A DNA stretch of 64,000 nucleotides from Actinobacillus arthritidis (lineage in GTDB: Bacteria; Pseudomonadota; Gammaproteobacteria; Enterobacterales; Pasteurellaceae): the NCBI RefSeq assembly GCF_029774155.1, contig NZ_CP103833.1, positions 124,001-188,000 on the forward strand, given 5' to 3'. The notes beneath the pieces were generated by a model. The model ran no database searches, was not told the DNA's origin, and saw only the letters and a list, made by a program, of their open reading frames with translations. The number at the start of each line of letters is the position of its first letter. The first letter of the stretch is position 1. Positions 1 through 9,464 of the stretch are shown piece by piece. The position numbers and the translations under genes were made by a program.

Positions 1-1154
1 TTTTCGCTAAATCAAAATTAGTCGATTCAGGTGATATTACCATCTCAATCAACAACGATCCGGAAAAAGGCATTACGCTTCCGGCGGGTGGTAAATTACT
101 TGGTGCTTTAGCGAGCAAAGGTATTTTCGTATCATCAGCTTGTGGCGGCTCATGCGGTCAATGTAAAGTACAAGTAAAATCTGGCGGCGGTGAAATTCTT
201 CCAACCGAGTTATCGCACATTTCGAAGAAAGAAGCGAAAGAAGGTTGGCGTTTAGCGTGTCAGGTAAACGTAAAATCTTCAATGGATGTTGAACTTCCGG
301 AAGAAATCTTTGGTGTGAAAAAATGGGAATGTACCGTTATTTCTAACGATAACAAAGCAACCTTCATCAAAGAGCTTAAACTTCAAATTCCTGAAGGTGA
401 AGAAGTACCTTTCCGTGCGGGTGGTTATATCCAAATTGAAGCGGAACCTCATACAGTTAACTATAAAGACTTCGATATTCCGAAAGAGTATCACGAAGAC
501 TGGGATAAATTTAACTTATGGCGTTATGTGTCAAAAGTAGATGAGCATATTATTCGTGCTTACTCAATGGCTTCATATCCGGAAGAGAAAGGCATCATTA
601 TGCTAAATGTGCGTATTGCAACGCCTCCACCACGTAACCCAGATGTTCCACCGGGTCAAATGTCTTCATATATTTGGTCATTAAAACCGGGTGATAAAGT
701 AACGATTTCTGGTCCGTTCGGTGAATTCTTTGCGAAAGAAACCGACAATGAAATGGTATTTATCGGTGGTGGTGCTGGTATGGCACCAATGCGTTCACAT
801 ATCTTTGACCAATTAAAACGTTTAAAATCTAAACGTAAAATGTCATTCTGGTATGGTGCTCGTTCTAAACGTGAAATCTTCTATCAAGAAGACTTTGACC
901 AATTAGCGACTGAAAACGATAACTTCGTATGGCATGTAGCACTTTCAGATGCGTTACCGGAAGATAACTGGACAGGTTACACAGGCTTTATTCACAACGT
1001 ACTTTATGAAAACTATCTGAAAAATCATGAAGCACCGGAAGACTGTGAATACTATATGTGTGGTCCACCAGTAATGAATGCGGCGGTAATCGGTATGCTG
1101 AAGAGCTTAGGTGTTGAGGACGAAAACATCTTATTAGATGATTTTGGTGGTTAA
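1..1154 (+). CDS. nqrF: Na+-translocating NADH:quinone reductase subunit F (5' end missing)
   Basis: NADH-oxidising subunit of the sodium-pumping NQR complex at the inner membrane. The frame is open from base 3, so the membrane-anchor N-terminus lies outside the window. Visible domains are a plant-type 2Fe-2S ferredoxin domain with the cluster motif CGGSCGQC near base 150 and a further Cys near base 259, then a FAD domain (RAYSMAS), an NAD(P)H-binding glycine motif (GGGAGMAP) and the YYMCGPP segment, ending in DDFGG as is usual for NqrF. apbE and nqrM, both needed to mature the complex, follow on the same strand, so this is the tail of an nqr operon. Function is certain; the only limitation is the truncated start. 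Confidence 0.97.
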   Translation, partial: FAKSKLVDSGDITISINNDPEKGITLPAGGKLLGALASKGIFVSSACGGSCGQCKVQVKSGGGEILPTELSHISKKEAKEGWRLACQVNVKSSMDVELPEEIFGVKKWECTVISNDNKATFIKELKLQIPEGEEVPFRAGGYIQIEAEPHTVNYKDFDIPKEYHEDWDKFNLWRYVSKVDEHIIRAYSMASYPEEKGIIMLNVRIATPPPRNPDVPPGQMSSYIWSLKPGDKVTISGPFGEFFAKETDNEMVFIGGGAGMAPMRSHIFDQLKRLKSKRKMSFWYGARSKREIFYQEDFDQLATENDNFVWHVALSDALPEDNWTGYTGFIHNVLYENYLKNHEAPEDCEYYMCGPPVMNAAVIGMLKSLGVEDENILLDDFGG

Positions 1155-1193
1155 TACCAAATAGAACACAGGGGGTAAATTCTCCCTGATTTA

Positions 1194-1238
1194 CAAGCGG
1201 TGTAATTTGCAAAGTCTTTTGTAAATTACACCGCTTGA
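1194..1238. terminator. Facing uptake-signal pair, likely terminator after nqrF
   Basis: An inverted repeat is built from ACAAGCGGTGTAATTTGC and its complement GTAAATTACACCGCTTG. This is two Apl-type uptake signals in opposite orientation able to form a long hairpin. It sits 40 bases after the nqrF stop and before apbE. Confidence 0.6.
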
Positions 1239-1362
1239 AGTGCTTTAAATTGTTAGTGAAAAAGTTTGCTAGTGCAGTCTTTTTCAATAGTAATTTTAAT
1301 TTATAAGGGCGAGCAGATTGACTTGTTTAAAAATCTTACGTACCAAAATAAAGAGGTTTAAT

Positions 1363-2393
1363 TTGAAACTTAAATCTATTTTAATTTTTGCAATATCGGC
1401 AATTTTTTTAACCGCTTGTAACAAAGCTCCGGAGCAGGTTACCTTACAAGGTAAAACAATGGGTACAACTTATACGGTTAAATATATTGATGACGGTAAG
1501 TTACAAAATCTTCCCAAATCGGAGGAAGTACAAAAGACGTTAGACACTCTGCTTAAGCAAGTGAATAATGAAATGTCCACTTATCAACCGGATTCGCAGA
1601 TCAGTCGCTTTAATGCGATGCAAGAAGCAGATAAAGCGGTACAAATTTCACCGGATTTTGCTAAAGTTGTGCGTGAAGCTATCCGATTAAATAAGGTAAC
1701 CGAAGGGGCATTAGATGTCACGGTTGGTAAGCTAGTAAATTTATGGGGATTTGGTCCGGATAAACGCTTAAATAAGGCACCGAGTGCAAGACAGATTGCC
1801 GAGTTTGCCTCGAGTGTCGGAATTGAGAAATTAAGCGTAAGCGATAACGTATTGATGAAATCAGTACCAAACCTTTATTTAGATCTTTCTTCGATCGCAA
1901 AAGGTTTTGGTGTAGATAAATTGGCGGAACATTTGGAAAGCCTCGGTTTAGCCAATTATTTGGTGGAAATCGGTGGTGAGTTGCGAGGTAAAGGGAAAAA
2001 TTTACAGGGTGTTGATTGGCGTATTGCGATTGAGCGACCAACACTAGCACAAGGGCAGGCGGACAGATTACCGTACCGTTACACAATCTAGGTATGGCGA
2101 CTTCTGGTAATTATCGCAATTATTTCGAAGACGAACAAGGTAATCGCCTTTCACATATTATCAATCCGAAAGAATTACGTCCGGTTAGCCATAAATTAGC
2201 TTCGATTACTGTATTTGCCCCGACTACAATGACAGCGGACGGTTTATCAACCGGTTTATTCGTGTTAGGACCGGAAAAAGCACTTGAAGTCGCTGAACGT
2301 GAAAAGTTGGCGGTTTTCCTGATCATCAAGAATAGCGAGACATTTGAAACAAAAATGTCGAGCGAATTTGAAAAATTAATTAACCAAAAATAA
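1363..2393 (+). pseudogene. apbE: FAD:protein FMN transferase (flavin transferase), frame broken
   Basis: Lipoprotein that attaches FMN covalently to threonines of NqrB, NqrC, RnfD and RnfG in the periplasm. The likely start is TTG at 1363, seven bases after AGAGG, which gives a lipoprotein signal with lipobox LTAC (Cys19). The ApbE signatures are visible: GKTMGTTY, LDVTVGKLVNLWGFGP, DLSSIAKGFGVD and EIGGELR. The frame ends at 2091, but the next frame carries on with QITVPLHN and MATSGNYRNYFED to a stop at 2393, exactly the expected ApbE C-terminus. One base is missing between about 2050 and 2062, near a GGG run. Its substrates nqr and rnf are both in this window. I regard the break as a probable sequence error, because the remainder is intact. 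Confidence 0.9.
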
Positions 2394-2405
2394 TTGGAGT
2401 AAACA

Positions 2406-2651
2406 ATGGAAACATTATTAATTACTTTCGGCTTTTTTATCGCCGTGATTTTTGCAATGTCGATTGGTTTTATCGTAAAAGGAAAAACAATCAAAGGCGA
2501 CTGTGGCGGTATTACCGCATTAGGTATGAAAAAAATGTGTGACTGCGAAGAGCCTTGCGACAATCTGAAAGCTAAAATGGCAGACGGTACGGCTGATCCT
2601 GAAGAAGTGGCACGCTTTAGTAAAGAACCGCAATTTTATGAAGTAAAATAA
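2406..2651 (+). CDS. nqrM: Na+-NQR maturation factor NqrM
   Basis: An 81-residue protein with one N-terminal membrane helix (residues about 3-24) and four conserved cysteines in GDCGGI and CDCEEPC, the NqrM (DUF539) pattern. The family is required for assembly of active Na+-NQR, probably by delivering iron to the cysteine site between NqrD and NqrE. It starts 12 bases after apbE behind GGAG and forms the last gene of the nqr cluster. Length and cysteine pattern match the family. Confidence 0.93.
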   Translation: METLLITFGFFIAVIFAMSIGFIVKGKTIKGDCGGITALGMKKMCDCEEPCDNLKAKMADGTADPEEVARFSKEPQFYEVK

Positions 2652-2656
2652 TTTTA

Positions 2657-2777
2657 AAATCTCCCCCATCCCCTCTTTATTAAAGAGGGGCGTTTTCTTT
2701 TAATTGATGATAGCTTTGTTATCTATTTATGTTCAGTTATAGTCCCCCTCTTTTGCAAAGAGGGGTTAGGGAGATTC
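2657..2777. repeat. Intergenic paired inverted repeat, copy A
   Basis: Two units face each other. The left one reads ATCTCCCCCATCCCCTCTTT..AAAGAGGGG, and the right one reads CCCCCTCTTTTGCAAAGAGGGG followed by TTAGGGAGATT. Each unit folds on itself (CCCCTCTTT/AAAGAGGGG) and the outer ends (ATCTCCC/GGGAGAT) are complementary, so the whole element of about 120 bases is an inverted repeat. Copies B (6104) and C (57725) share the architecture. Confidence 0.8.
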
Positions 2778-2781
2778 ATAG

Positions 2782-2823
2782 CAAGCGGTGAAAAGCAAAA
2801 ATTTTTGATTTTTTCACCGCTTG
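2782..2823. terminator. Facing uptake-signal pair upstream of mnmA
   Basis: CAAGCGGTGAAAA and TTTTTTCACCGCTTG form a hairpin with an AT-rich loop, the local style of terminator. Confidence 0.5.
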
Positions 2824-2879
2824 TATTTTATTTAATATTAACCAATGTGCTTCGCCTTAACCGAAGTTACGGGAGAATT

Positions 2880-4048
2880 ATGACAAATCAAACTCAACTT
2901 AGCTCAAAAACTTATGATACTCACTTTGCTAAATTAACCGCTGAGCAATTAGCGGAGAATGCGAAAAAGAAAGTGATTATTGGAATGTCCGGTGGCGTAG
3001 ATTCATCAGTATCCGCTTTTATTCTGCAACAACAAGGTTATCAAGTTGAAGGCCTGTTTATGAAAAACTGGGAAGAAGACGATGATACTGATTATTGTAC
3101 CGCGCGGCAGATTTAGCCGATGCTCAAGCGGTGGCGGATAAACTAGGTATGAAACTGCACAAAATCAACTTTGCGGCAGAGTATTGGGATAATGTCTTCG
3201 AGCATTTCTTAAACGAATATAAAGCGGGTCGTACACCGAATCCGGATATTCTTTGTAATAAAGAAATCAAATTTAAAGCCTTTTTAGAATATGCGGCGGA
3301 AGATTTAGGTGCGGATTATATTGCGACCGGTCATTATGTACGCCGTAGCGGCGATGATAATAATGCTCAATTATTACGTGGTTTAGATGCAAATAAAGAT
3401 CAAAGTTATTTCCTTTACACACTAAGCCATAAGCAAGTCGGGCAGAGCCTATTCCCTGTAGGTGATATTGAGAAACCGATTGTCCGTCAAATTGCTGAAG
3501 ATCTTGGCTTAGCGACAGCGAAGAAAAAAGATTCGACCGGTATTTGCTTTATCGGTGAACGTAAATTTAAAGATTTCTTAGCACGTTATTTACCGGCACA
3601 ACCGGGTGAGATCAGAACGGTGGACGGTAAAGTTGTCGGTCGCCATGACGGTTTAATGTATCACACCCTCGGTCAGCGTAAAGGTTTAGGGATTGGCGGC
3701 GTGAAAGGCTTGAGTGAAGATCCGTTTTATGTAGTCGAAAAAGACCTGATTAATAATGTGTTAGTTGTGGCGCAAGGTCATGATAATTCGGCATTACTTT
3801 CAAGCGGTTTAATCGCAACTCAGTTACACTGGGTGGACCGTCAGCCGATTCGTGAAAATGTACGTTGTACGGTAAAAACGCGTTATCGTCAAACGGATAT
3901 CGCGTGTGAAATTCAGCCGATGGATAATGATACGATTCGAGTGATCTTTGATGAACCGCAAATTGCGGTGACACCGGGACAATCAGCGGTCTTCTATCAA
4001 GGTGAGGTTTGCTTAGGTGGTGGAGTCATTGAAGAGCAATTAAAGTAA
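2880..4048 (+). pseudogene. mnmA: tRNA-specific 2-thiouridylase MnmA, frame broken
   Basis: ATP-dependent enzyme that puts the 2-thio group on U34 of Lys, Glu and Gln tRNAs, taking sulfur from the Tus relay. The N-terminal piece has the PP-loop GMSGGVDSS and FMKNWEEDD. The second frame has [15 protein letters not shown], the catalytic CXXXC-type region around [15 protein letters not shown], and [13 protein letters not shown]. The frames break at 3101-3109, where homologues encode C-T-A-A-A-D-L-A. The sequence has ACCGCGCGGCAG, one base short of three alanine codons. MnmA is close to essential for normal growth, so a real knockout is unlikely and a sequence error at a GCNGC motif is my preferred reading. 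The start at 2880 follows GGGAG. Confidence 0.92.
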
Positions 4049-4065
4049 GTCATTATTTACAATAA

Positions 4066-4116
4066 ATAGCGGTCATTTCTTGTTAATTTTTAGCAAAAAA
4101 TGACCGCTTATTTTTT
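4066..4116. terminator. Bidirectional terminator between mnmA and the MFS gene
   Basis: AGCGGTCATTT and AAAATGACCGCT form a hairpin with a T-run at its right end. It lies between convergent genes whose stops flank it closely. Confidence 0.7.
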
Positions 4117-4118
4117 GA

Positions 4119-5273
4119 TTAACGCAATGTGGCATTAAATTTTTTCGGTACGATTAAAATGGCCGGTATAACGATAATCGCCATCAACCAGAAGACAAAA
4201 TTTGGATTATCTTGATATAGCATGCCTGATATAAAGGTAAAGATTGCGGTAAACCCACAATTCGATAACGCAAAATATAAGCCCTGTAATTTAGTGATTT
4301 TTTCTGGAGCTTGAGCAGAAATATAGCGAATCATTGCATAGTGTGCCATACCAAACGTGATGGCGTGAAATGTTTGTGAGATCGCTAATAAGCTAATTTC
4401 AGTGGTTGACGCTAAAATTGACCAGCGAATAATCGCAATCACACTTGCAATGATCATTAAGTGAGAAATACGCCACGATTTAAATAAACGGTTAGAAAAT
4501 AAGAAAAATAAAATTTCGGCACATACCGCAAAGCCCCATAACAAGTCGCTGGTTTGGGTGGAAATACCGGTCGCTGACCAATGAATCGTACTATAAATAT
4601 AGTAAGCGACGTGTGAACCAAGAATTAACGAAATCGCTAGCATCATTCGTAATGTAGTTGGTTCTTTAAGAATTTGCCAATAGCTGAGGTTTGATGAAGA
4701 TTTCTTATCTTGTTGATTTTCAAAGCTAACTTTAGGTGTAAGTAATTGCCCACAACCTAATAAGATAAAGAAACCGAACATAATCCAAATAATCGAGTCT
4801 TCTCCCAGCCAGCCGCTTAAATAGCCTGTACTCAATGAACCAACTACAAAAGCGATTGAGCCAAATAAACGGGCTTTGCCGTAATCAATGCCGACTTGTT
4901 GTTGCCAAAGCGAAGCGATGCTGTCACCGATAGGCATTGCACCGGCGTTAAAAATATGGAAAAGCATCAACGCAGGGAATAACAACCAAATAGAATCTAC
5001 CGACCACACAATGAGAATAATCGCAATCAGATTTAATAACGTGAGCACACGTGCGGTTGGAATTAATTGATTGGACGATTTAACCTGTTGTGATGACAGC
5101 ATTCCGCCGGCAAAACGGAATAGATAGCCGAATGAGGCGAGTAAACCGATCATCTCGGTGCTATAGCCATGATGTTTTAACCATACTGGCATAAATGGTA
5201 AGAATACGCCGAAAGCACAAAAGAAACCGAAAAAGTTAAATGCCGACCACTGGAAAGGAGTAGGCCTTATCAT
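4119..5273 (-). CDS. MFS transporter of the 3-phenylpropionate/HcaT type
   Basis: A 384-residue membrane protein with about 12 hydrophobic segments and the N-terminal motif FFGFFCAFGVFLPFMPVWL, typical of the phenylpropionate (HcaT) subfamily of the major facilitator superfamily. HcaT-like annotation is by family resemblance; the real substrate is unknown. The start is placed at the ATG at 5273 because it overlaps the proC stop in an ATGA arrangement, which implies translational coupling with proC upstream. An in-frame upstream start would run inside proC. Confidence 0.75.
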   Translation of the reverse strand: MIRPTPFQWSAFNFFGFFCAFGVFLPFMPVWLKHHGYSTEMIGLLASFGYLFRFAGGMLSSQQVKSSNQLIPTARVLTLLNLIAIILIVWSVDSIWLLFPALMLFHIFNAGAMPIGDSIASLWQQQVGIDYGKARLFGSIAFVVGSLSTGYLSGWLGEDSIIWIMFGFFILLGCGQLLTPKVSFENQQDKKSSSNLSYWQILKEPTTLRMMLAISLILGSHVAYYIYSTIHWSATGISTQTSDLLWGFAVCAEILFFLFSNRLFKSWRISHLMIIASVIAIIRWSILASTTEISLLAISQTFHAITFGMAHYAMIRYISAQAPEKITKLQGLYFALSNCGFTAIFTFISGMLYQDNPNFVFWLMAIIVIPAILIVPKKFNATLR

Positions 5274-6090
5274 AACTGTTGCTCCATTTCTTCTGCTCGG
5301 TGAATGGTCGCCCACATCGCTTGATCAACTGTTTTTACTAATGATTGCTGTTCAAATACTGCTAAGGCTTGAGCTGTGGTTCCGCCTTTTGATGTAACGT
5401 TCTCTCGTAGTGTGGCAAGCGAAGTACTCGGATTTGCTTCGACTAATTTTGCTTGCGCCTAACGCCGCTTGTTGCACTAGTAAACGTGCATCAGCTTCGC
5501 TAAATCCCATTTGTATTGCACTTTGTTGCATTGCTTCCATAAAACGGAAGAAATAGGCAGGGCTGGAACCGGTCACTGCAATAATATGATTGATTTGTTG
5601 CTCTTGCTCAACCCAATAGCATTTTCCGACCGCGCCATCAAGCTCTCTGCAAATTGGCAAGCGGTTGAATTTACCGATTTTTTTGCAAATAACCCGGTCA
5701 TTCCTTCGCCAATCAGCGAGGGCGTATTCGGCATGGTGCGGATGATATTTTTTGCACTCGGTAAAAGCTGTTCTAAACGAGCTACTGAAATCCCCTCTTT
5801 GCGACAGAAATCACGGTCTTATTCGAAAAATCTACGTTAGCAAATTCGCCACAAACTTCCGCCATCAGTTGTGGTTTGACTGCTAACACAACGACTTCCG
5901 CCTGTTCAACCGCCGCACGATTGGTAAAATTTGTGGCAATTCCGACCGCTTGTAATTCCGCTCGGCGAGCTAAATTGCTTTTATTGCAAGCGATGATTTG
6001 CGAGGCAGGATAATGGCTTCTGAGTAAGCCTTGAATGATGGCGTATGCCATATTGCCGGTGCCGATAAAGGCAAGTTTTTGATGATTCAT
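5270..6090 (-). pseudogene. proC: Pyrroline-5-carboxylate reductase, three frame breaks
   Basis: Last step of proline synthesis, reducing pyrroline-5-carboxylate with NAD(P)H. The N-terminal Rossmann motif FIGTGNMAYAII, then AVKPQLM, NTPS(L)IGEGMTG, VTGSSPAYFFRFMEAM, TSKGGTTAQAL and the final residues before TGA at 5270 can all be found, but in different frames. The breaks are near 5793-5800 (expected V-A-A-G-I-S), at 5629-5637 (expected M-A-A-V-G, one base missing, GCGCGG) and at 5451-5460 (expected G-A-A-K, one base extra, GCAAGCA). The last two fall on predicted GCNGC motifs. The start at 6090 matches the family N-terminus. Three lesions in 820 bases could also mean a true pseudogene. Confidence 0.88.
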
Positions 6091-6103
6091 TTTTACCTCA
6101 TAA

Positions 6104-6195
6104 AAATCTCCCCCTCCCCCTCTTTGCAAAAGAGGGGAGCTGTTATCCAATCTGCCTGATAATTTTCCCTCTTTAGAAAAGAGGGGGGAGATTTG
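6104..6195. repeat. Intergenic paired inverted repeat, copy B
   Basis: AATCTCCCCCTCCCCCTCTTT..AAAGAGGGG faces CCCTCTTTAGAAAAGAGGGG followed by GGAGATTT. It has the same architecture as the elements at 2657 and 57725 with a shorter middle. It fills the gap between divergent proC and rdgC. Confidence 0.8.
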
Positions 6196-6262
6196 ATTAG
6201 AGCCAAAAAGAGAAATCTGTTAGAATTTTACCCATTCTAACACCCTAAAAGGATCCTTAAAA

Positions 6263-7171
6263 ATGTTCTGGTTCAAAAATGTCATGATTTATCGCCTGAC
6301 TTCGATGCTTTCGTTGGAAAGTCATTCTTTGGAGGAGCAACTTCAACAAACTAAATTTAGCCCTTGTTCGCAAAGCGATATGAGTAAATTCGGTTGGTCG
6401 AGTCCGCTTTCCGGGTCGGAATTATTACATTTCTCACAGGGCAAACAGTTTTTATTGGTTTCACATAAAGAAGATAAGCTGTTACCGGCGAATGTGGTTA
6501 AAAAAGAAACGGAAGAACGTATTGCCGTTTTAGAAGAAAAAGAAGCCCGTAAGCTCAAGAAAACCGAAAAACAGGCGATCAAAGATGATGTGGTGGCAAT
6601 GTTGTTGCCTCGAGCATTTAGTAAACATCAATTTACCGCAATTTGGTTGGATTTAGATGCCCAGTTAGTTTATGTCGATGCCGGTTCAAGCAAACGAGCG
6701 GAAGATACGCTCGCATTATTGCGTAAAACATTAGGATCGCTACCTGTTGTGCCAATGTCATTTGCTTTATTGCCGAGTGAAGTGATGACGAACTGGATTG
6801 CCAAAGGACATACGCCGAATTGGTTGAATTTATTGGAAGAAGCCGAGTTAAAATCCTTTGATACAGACAGCGTGATCCGTTGCAAACGCCAAGATCTGGA
6901 AAGCGAAGAGATTGCCCAACATTTACAAGCGGGCAAATTTGTTACCAAACTTGCAATTGATTGGGAGAACCATTTCTCGTGCGTATTGAATGAAGATGCA
7001 ACCCTTTCCCGTGTTAAATTTGCCGATGAAGTGCGTGAGAAAAATGACGATATTTTAAAGGAAGATATCGCCCAACGTTTTGATGCGGATTTCTTGTTAA
7101 TGACCGAAGAACTTAAATTATTTACTCAAAAAATGATTGAGGAATTTGGCGGTATTAAAGAACGTATTTAG
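6263..7171 (+). CDS. rdgC: Recombination-associated protein RdgC
   Basis: A 302-residue nucleoid-associated DNA-binding protein that forms a ring around duplex DNA and limits RecA action. The start MFWFKNVMIYRL is the family signature, followed by the usual KFGWSSPL, the charged central helix and the conserved C-terminal half. The length equals that of the E. coli protein. The start is supported by AAAGGATCC upstream. The HAD phosphatase gene follows 9 bases after its stop, so the two are probably co-transcribed. Confidence 0.93.
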   Translation: MFWFKNVMIYRLTSMLSLESHSLEEQLQQTKFSPCSQSDMSKFGWSSPLSGSELLHFSQGKQFLLVSHKEDKLLPANVVKKETEERIAVLEEKEARKLKKTEKQAIKDDVVAMLLPRAFSKHQFTAIWLDLDAQLVYVDAGSSKRAEDTLALLRKTLGSLPVVPMSFALLPSEVMTNWIAKGHTPNWLNLLEEAELKSFDTDSVIRCKRQDLESEEIAQHLQAGKFVTKLAIDWENHFSCVLNEDATLSRVKFADEVREKNDDILKEDIAQRFDADFLLMTEELKLFTQKMIEEFGGIKERI

Positions 7172-7180
7172 GAGAAAGCG

Positions 7181-7786
7181 ATGTTAGTCAGTGCAGAAAT
7201 TTTGGAACAGTATCAGGCTCTTATCTTTGATATGGACGGCACTATTATTGATACGATGCCAAGCCACGCAAAAGCATGGGAAATTACCGGCGAACATTTT
7301 GGTTATCAAGTGGATAGCTCGGTAATGTACGAGCTAGGCGGTGCAACCACTTACACCATTGGGCGTGAAATTATGCGGCGTGCGAATATGCCAATGGAGC
7401 TTTTGGAAGAAGTGGTACAGATGAAACGTAAAATTGCGATGGATCTCACTTACGAACATTCCTCGTTGCTACCGGCATTTGAGATTATCCAACACTATTC
7501 GGGCAAAAAGCCGTTAGCGGTCGGTACAGGCGCTCACCGTGTGCAGGCGTATAAATTACTCGGTAAATTTAACCTACGCCCGTATTTCAACACGATTGTC
7601 GATGCGGACGATGTGAAACAACATAAGCCGTCACCAGAAACCTTTTTACTCTGTGCTGAGCGTTTGAGGGTAGAGCCTAAACATTGTCTGGTATTTGAAG
7701 ATGCTGATCTCGGCATCCAAGCCGCCCTTGCCGGCGGAATGGATGTGTTTGATGTGAGAACGAATGTAATTACACGATCTGAGTAG
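7181..7786 (+). CDS. HAD-family sugar phosphatase (YqaB-like)
   Basis: A 201-residue haloacid dehalogenase-type hydrolase. Motif I FDMDGT (nucleophile Asp17, acid Asp19) is followed by IIDTMPSHAKAW, motif II at AVGTGAH, the motif III lysine in KPSPE and motif IV FEDADLGIQAA. This pattern fits the beta-phosphoglucomutase/YqaB group, which dephosphorylates small sugar phosphates such as fructose-1-phosphate. It starts behind AGGAG 9 bases after rdgC. The substrate is not deducible from sequence alone. Confidence 0.85.
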   Translation: MLVSAEILEQYQALIFDMDGTIIDTMPSHAKAWEITGEHFGYQVDSSVMYELGGATTYTIGREIMRRANMPMELLEEVVQMKRKIAMDLTYEHSSLLPAFEIIQHYSGKKPLAVGTGAHRVQAYKLLGKFNLRPYFNTIVDADDVKQHKPSPETFLLCAERLRVEPKHCLVFEDADLGIQAALAGGMDVFDVRTNVITRSE

Positions 7787-7874
7787 CTATTTTATATTTC
7801 TTAATTAGAATGGCATGTGTTTTTATACAATATTTCTTGATATACTAATCTAAAATTTTATAGTGGGAAAAAGT

Positions 7875-9464
7875 ATGTGGTCTTCATTACCTACCGAGCA
7901 GAAAGAGAGATATCAAACATTAATCACAAATTTTGCTAGTTTAAGTGAAGCATTTTCACAAAAAGTAGAAGATGCTAAAAATGAAATTGTTGCACCTATT
8001 GTAAATTCGAAATTTCAAGAGACTGCGTTTCAAAAATCTTTTAATGCGATAAGTGAAGATATTGCAAATACATCTTATGATGCGTCCGTAAAATTATCTA
8101 ATGGAGAAAAGTATTTAGTAGGTATTAAATCTTTCGGTTACGAATCTGGCGATCAGAAAATTGCACAATTTAAAAGTGTGAGTGTGTCTGATGAATGGAC
8201 TGCATTATTTGAAAAAATTAAAGTGAATGCAAAGGGCAGAGAAAAAGAAGAAGCTGATTCACTTAATAAAGATCTGTATAGGGAATTGGCATTAAAAATT
8301 GCGAGTTTAAGAAATAATCGAATTGCATCATCAAAAGCCCAAATTAGAGGGTTTAATGGAGAAAGTATTGATGTTAAAGCTGTTTATCACGTATTAATGA
8401 CATCTAAAAAAGGGAAAGAACCTACAATTTATGTTGGTGAGGCTTCATATTTACCAATCAACATAGATAATTTAGAAGTCCTTGGTTCAACCACAGCTGG
8501 GAATCCTACTAATTTCAAATTTAGAGATGAAAATCATACTTATAAATATACATCTGCAGACAGTCAGCTATTAATGACCTTTGATAACAAAAATATCGTT
8601 AAAGAGTCTTGGAATGTTAAGTATATAAAGAACCCTTTTTCTGTATTTGAAAATCTTCATAATTATATTGATACAGAAGAATTATTTTCAGATTCAGTAT
8701 CTTGGGTTATCTATAATAATAAATATGAGTTAGAAGAAAGTTCAGGGTTTAATGCCTTTGATGGTTCTACTAAGCTACCTAAAAATAAAAGAAAATTAGA
8801 AATTAAAAGAATAGAGAGCGAATTTTATGACAAATTACCTGAAAATATTTTAAGTAATATAATAGCTCTGTTAAATGAAATTCTATTAAAAGACTGGTCG
8901 CAACAAAAGATTGATATTCAGAAAAGAAAAACATTAAGAAAAAATTTAATTAAATTAGTTGAAGGATCTGGAGAAACGCAACTTTTAACGAGAATTGAAA
9001 AATTAGTTTTCCGTTCATCAACAGAAATGTATATTCCTATTCCAGACTCTAAAGAATTTCATAATCAAAGACCTGATTTTTTTGGAGAAAAGGTTGGGAC
9101 ATTCAAAAATAATGGAAAAACATTAGCGTTAGATAAAGAACAAAGAAAATTTAAATTAGAGTTTTTAGCTTCAGGAAATATTATTGAGGCATATATCAAT
9201 CAAGATCTAGGTAAAGCTATTCAATCTATTCATAATCAAGATATTCTTGGAAAATGGGTTTTATGGGAAGTATTTCAATTACAAGAAAGAGAACTTTTAA
9301 CAATTCAAAAACTTAATGAAATTGGTATTAATGGTATTCGATTAATTAAATTTAAGGATACAAGCCGAGGAATTGGTCTTGATTTTATTTGGATAGATCC
9401 AGAGAATCCGCCAGCTGATGCAATAGGCTGGGTTGCAAAAAATAAGAAAACAGAGGAAAAATAA
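7875..9464 (+). CDS. Putative type II restriction endonuclease
   Basis: Abuts the cytosine methyltransferase gene with no gap (TAA at 9462-9464, ATG at 9465), so I infer a type II restriction partner. I do not recognise a named enzyme. The protein is about 529 residues from ATG 7875; a GTG at 7863 would add four residues. It is lysine- and asparagine-rich with no signal peptide or membrane segment. A possible nuclease core is the stretch SYDASVKL..KYLVGIKSF near residues 68-87, a D-x15-xIK spacing like a diverged PD-(D/E)XK site, though the acid two before the lysine is missing. A second conserved-looking block is PTIYVGEASYLPI. The gene is clearly more AT-rich than its neighbours, consistent with horizontal acquisition. 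Confidence 0.7.
   Translation: MWSSLPTEQKERYQTLITNFASLSEAFSQKVEDAKNEIVAPIVNSKFQETAFQKSFNAISEDIANTSYDASVKLSNGEKYLVGIKSFGYESGDQKIAQFKSVSVSDEWTALFEKIKVNAKGREKEEADSLNKDLYRELALKIASLRNNRIASSKAQIRGFNGESIDVKAVYHVLMTSKKGKEPTIYVGEASYLPINIDNLEVLGSTTAGNPTNFKFRDENHTYKYTSADSQLLMTFDNKNIVKESWNVKYIKNPFSVFENLHNYIDTEELFSDSVSWVIYNNKYELEESSGFNAFDGSTKLPKNKRKLEIKRIESEFYDKLPENILSNIIALLNEILLKDWSQQKIDIQKRKTLRKNLIKLVEGSGETQLLTRIEKLVFRSSTEMYIPIPDSKEFHNQRPDFFGEKVGTFKNNGKTLALDKEQRKFKLEFLASGNIIEAYINQDLGKAIQSIHNQDILGKWVLWEVFQLQERELLTIQKLNEIGINGIRLIKFKDTSRGIGLDFIWIDPENPPADAIGWVAKNKKTEEK

Noticed and set aside
3095..4048. The second part of mnmA as a separate gene with its own start
   Set aside because: It begins in the middle of a conserved domain, has no ribosome-binding site, and joins the first part by restoring one base.
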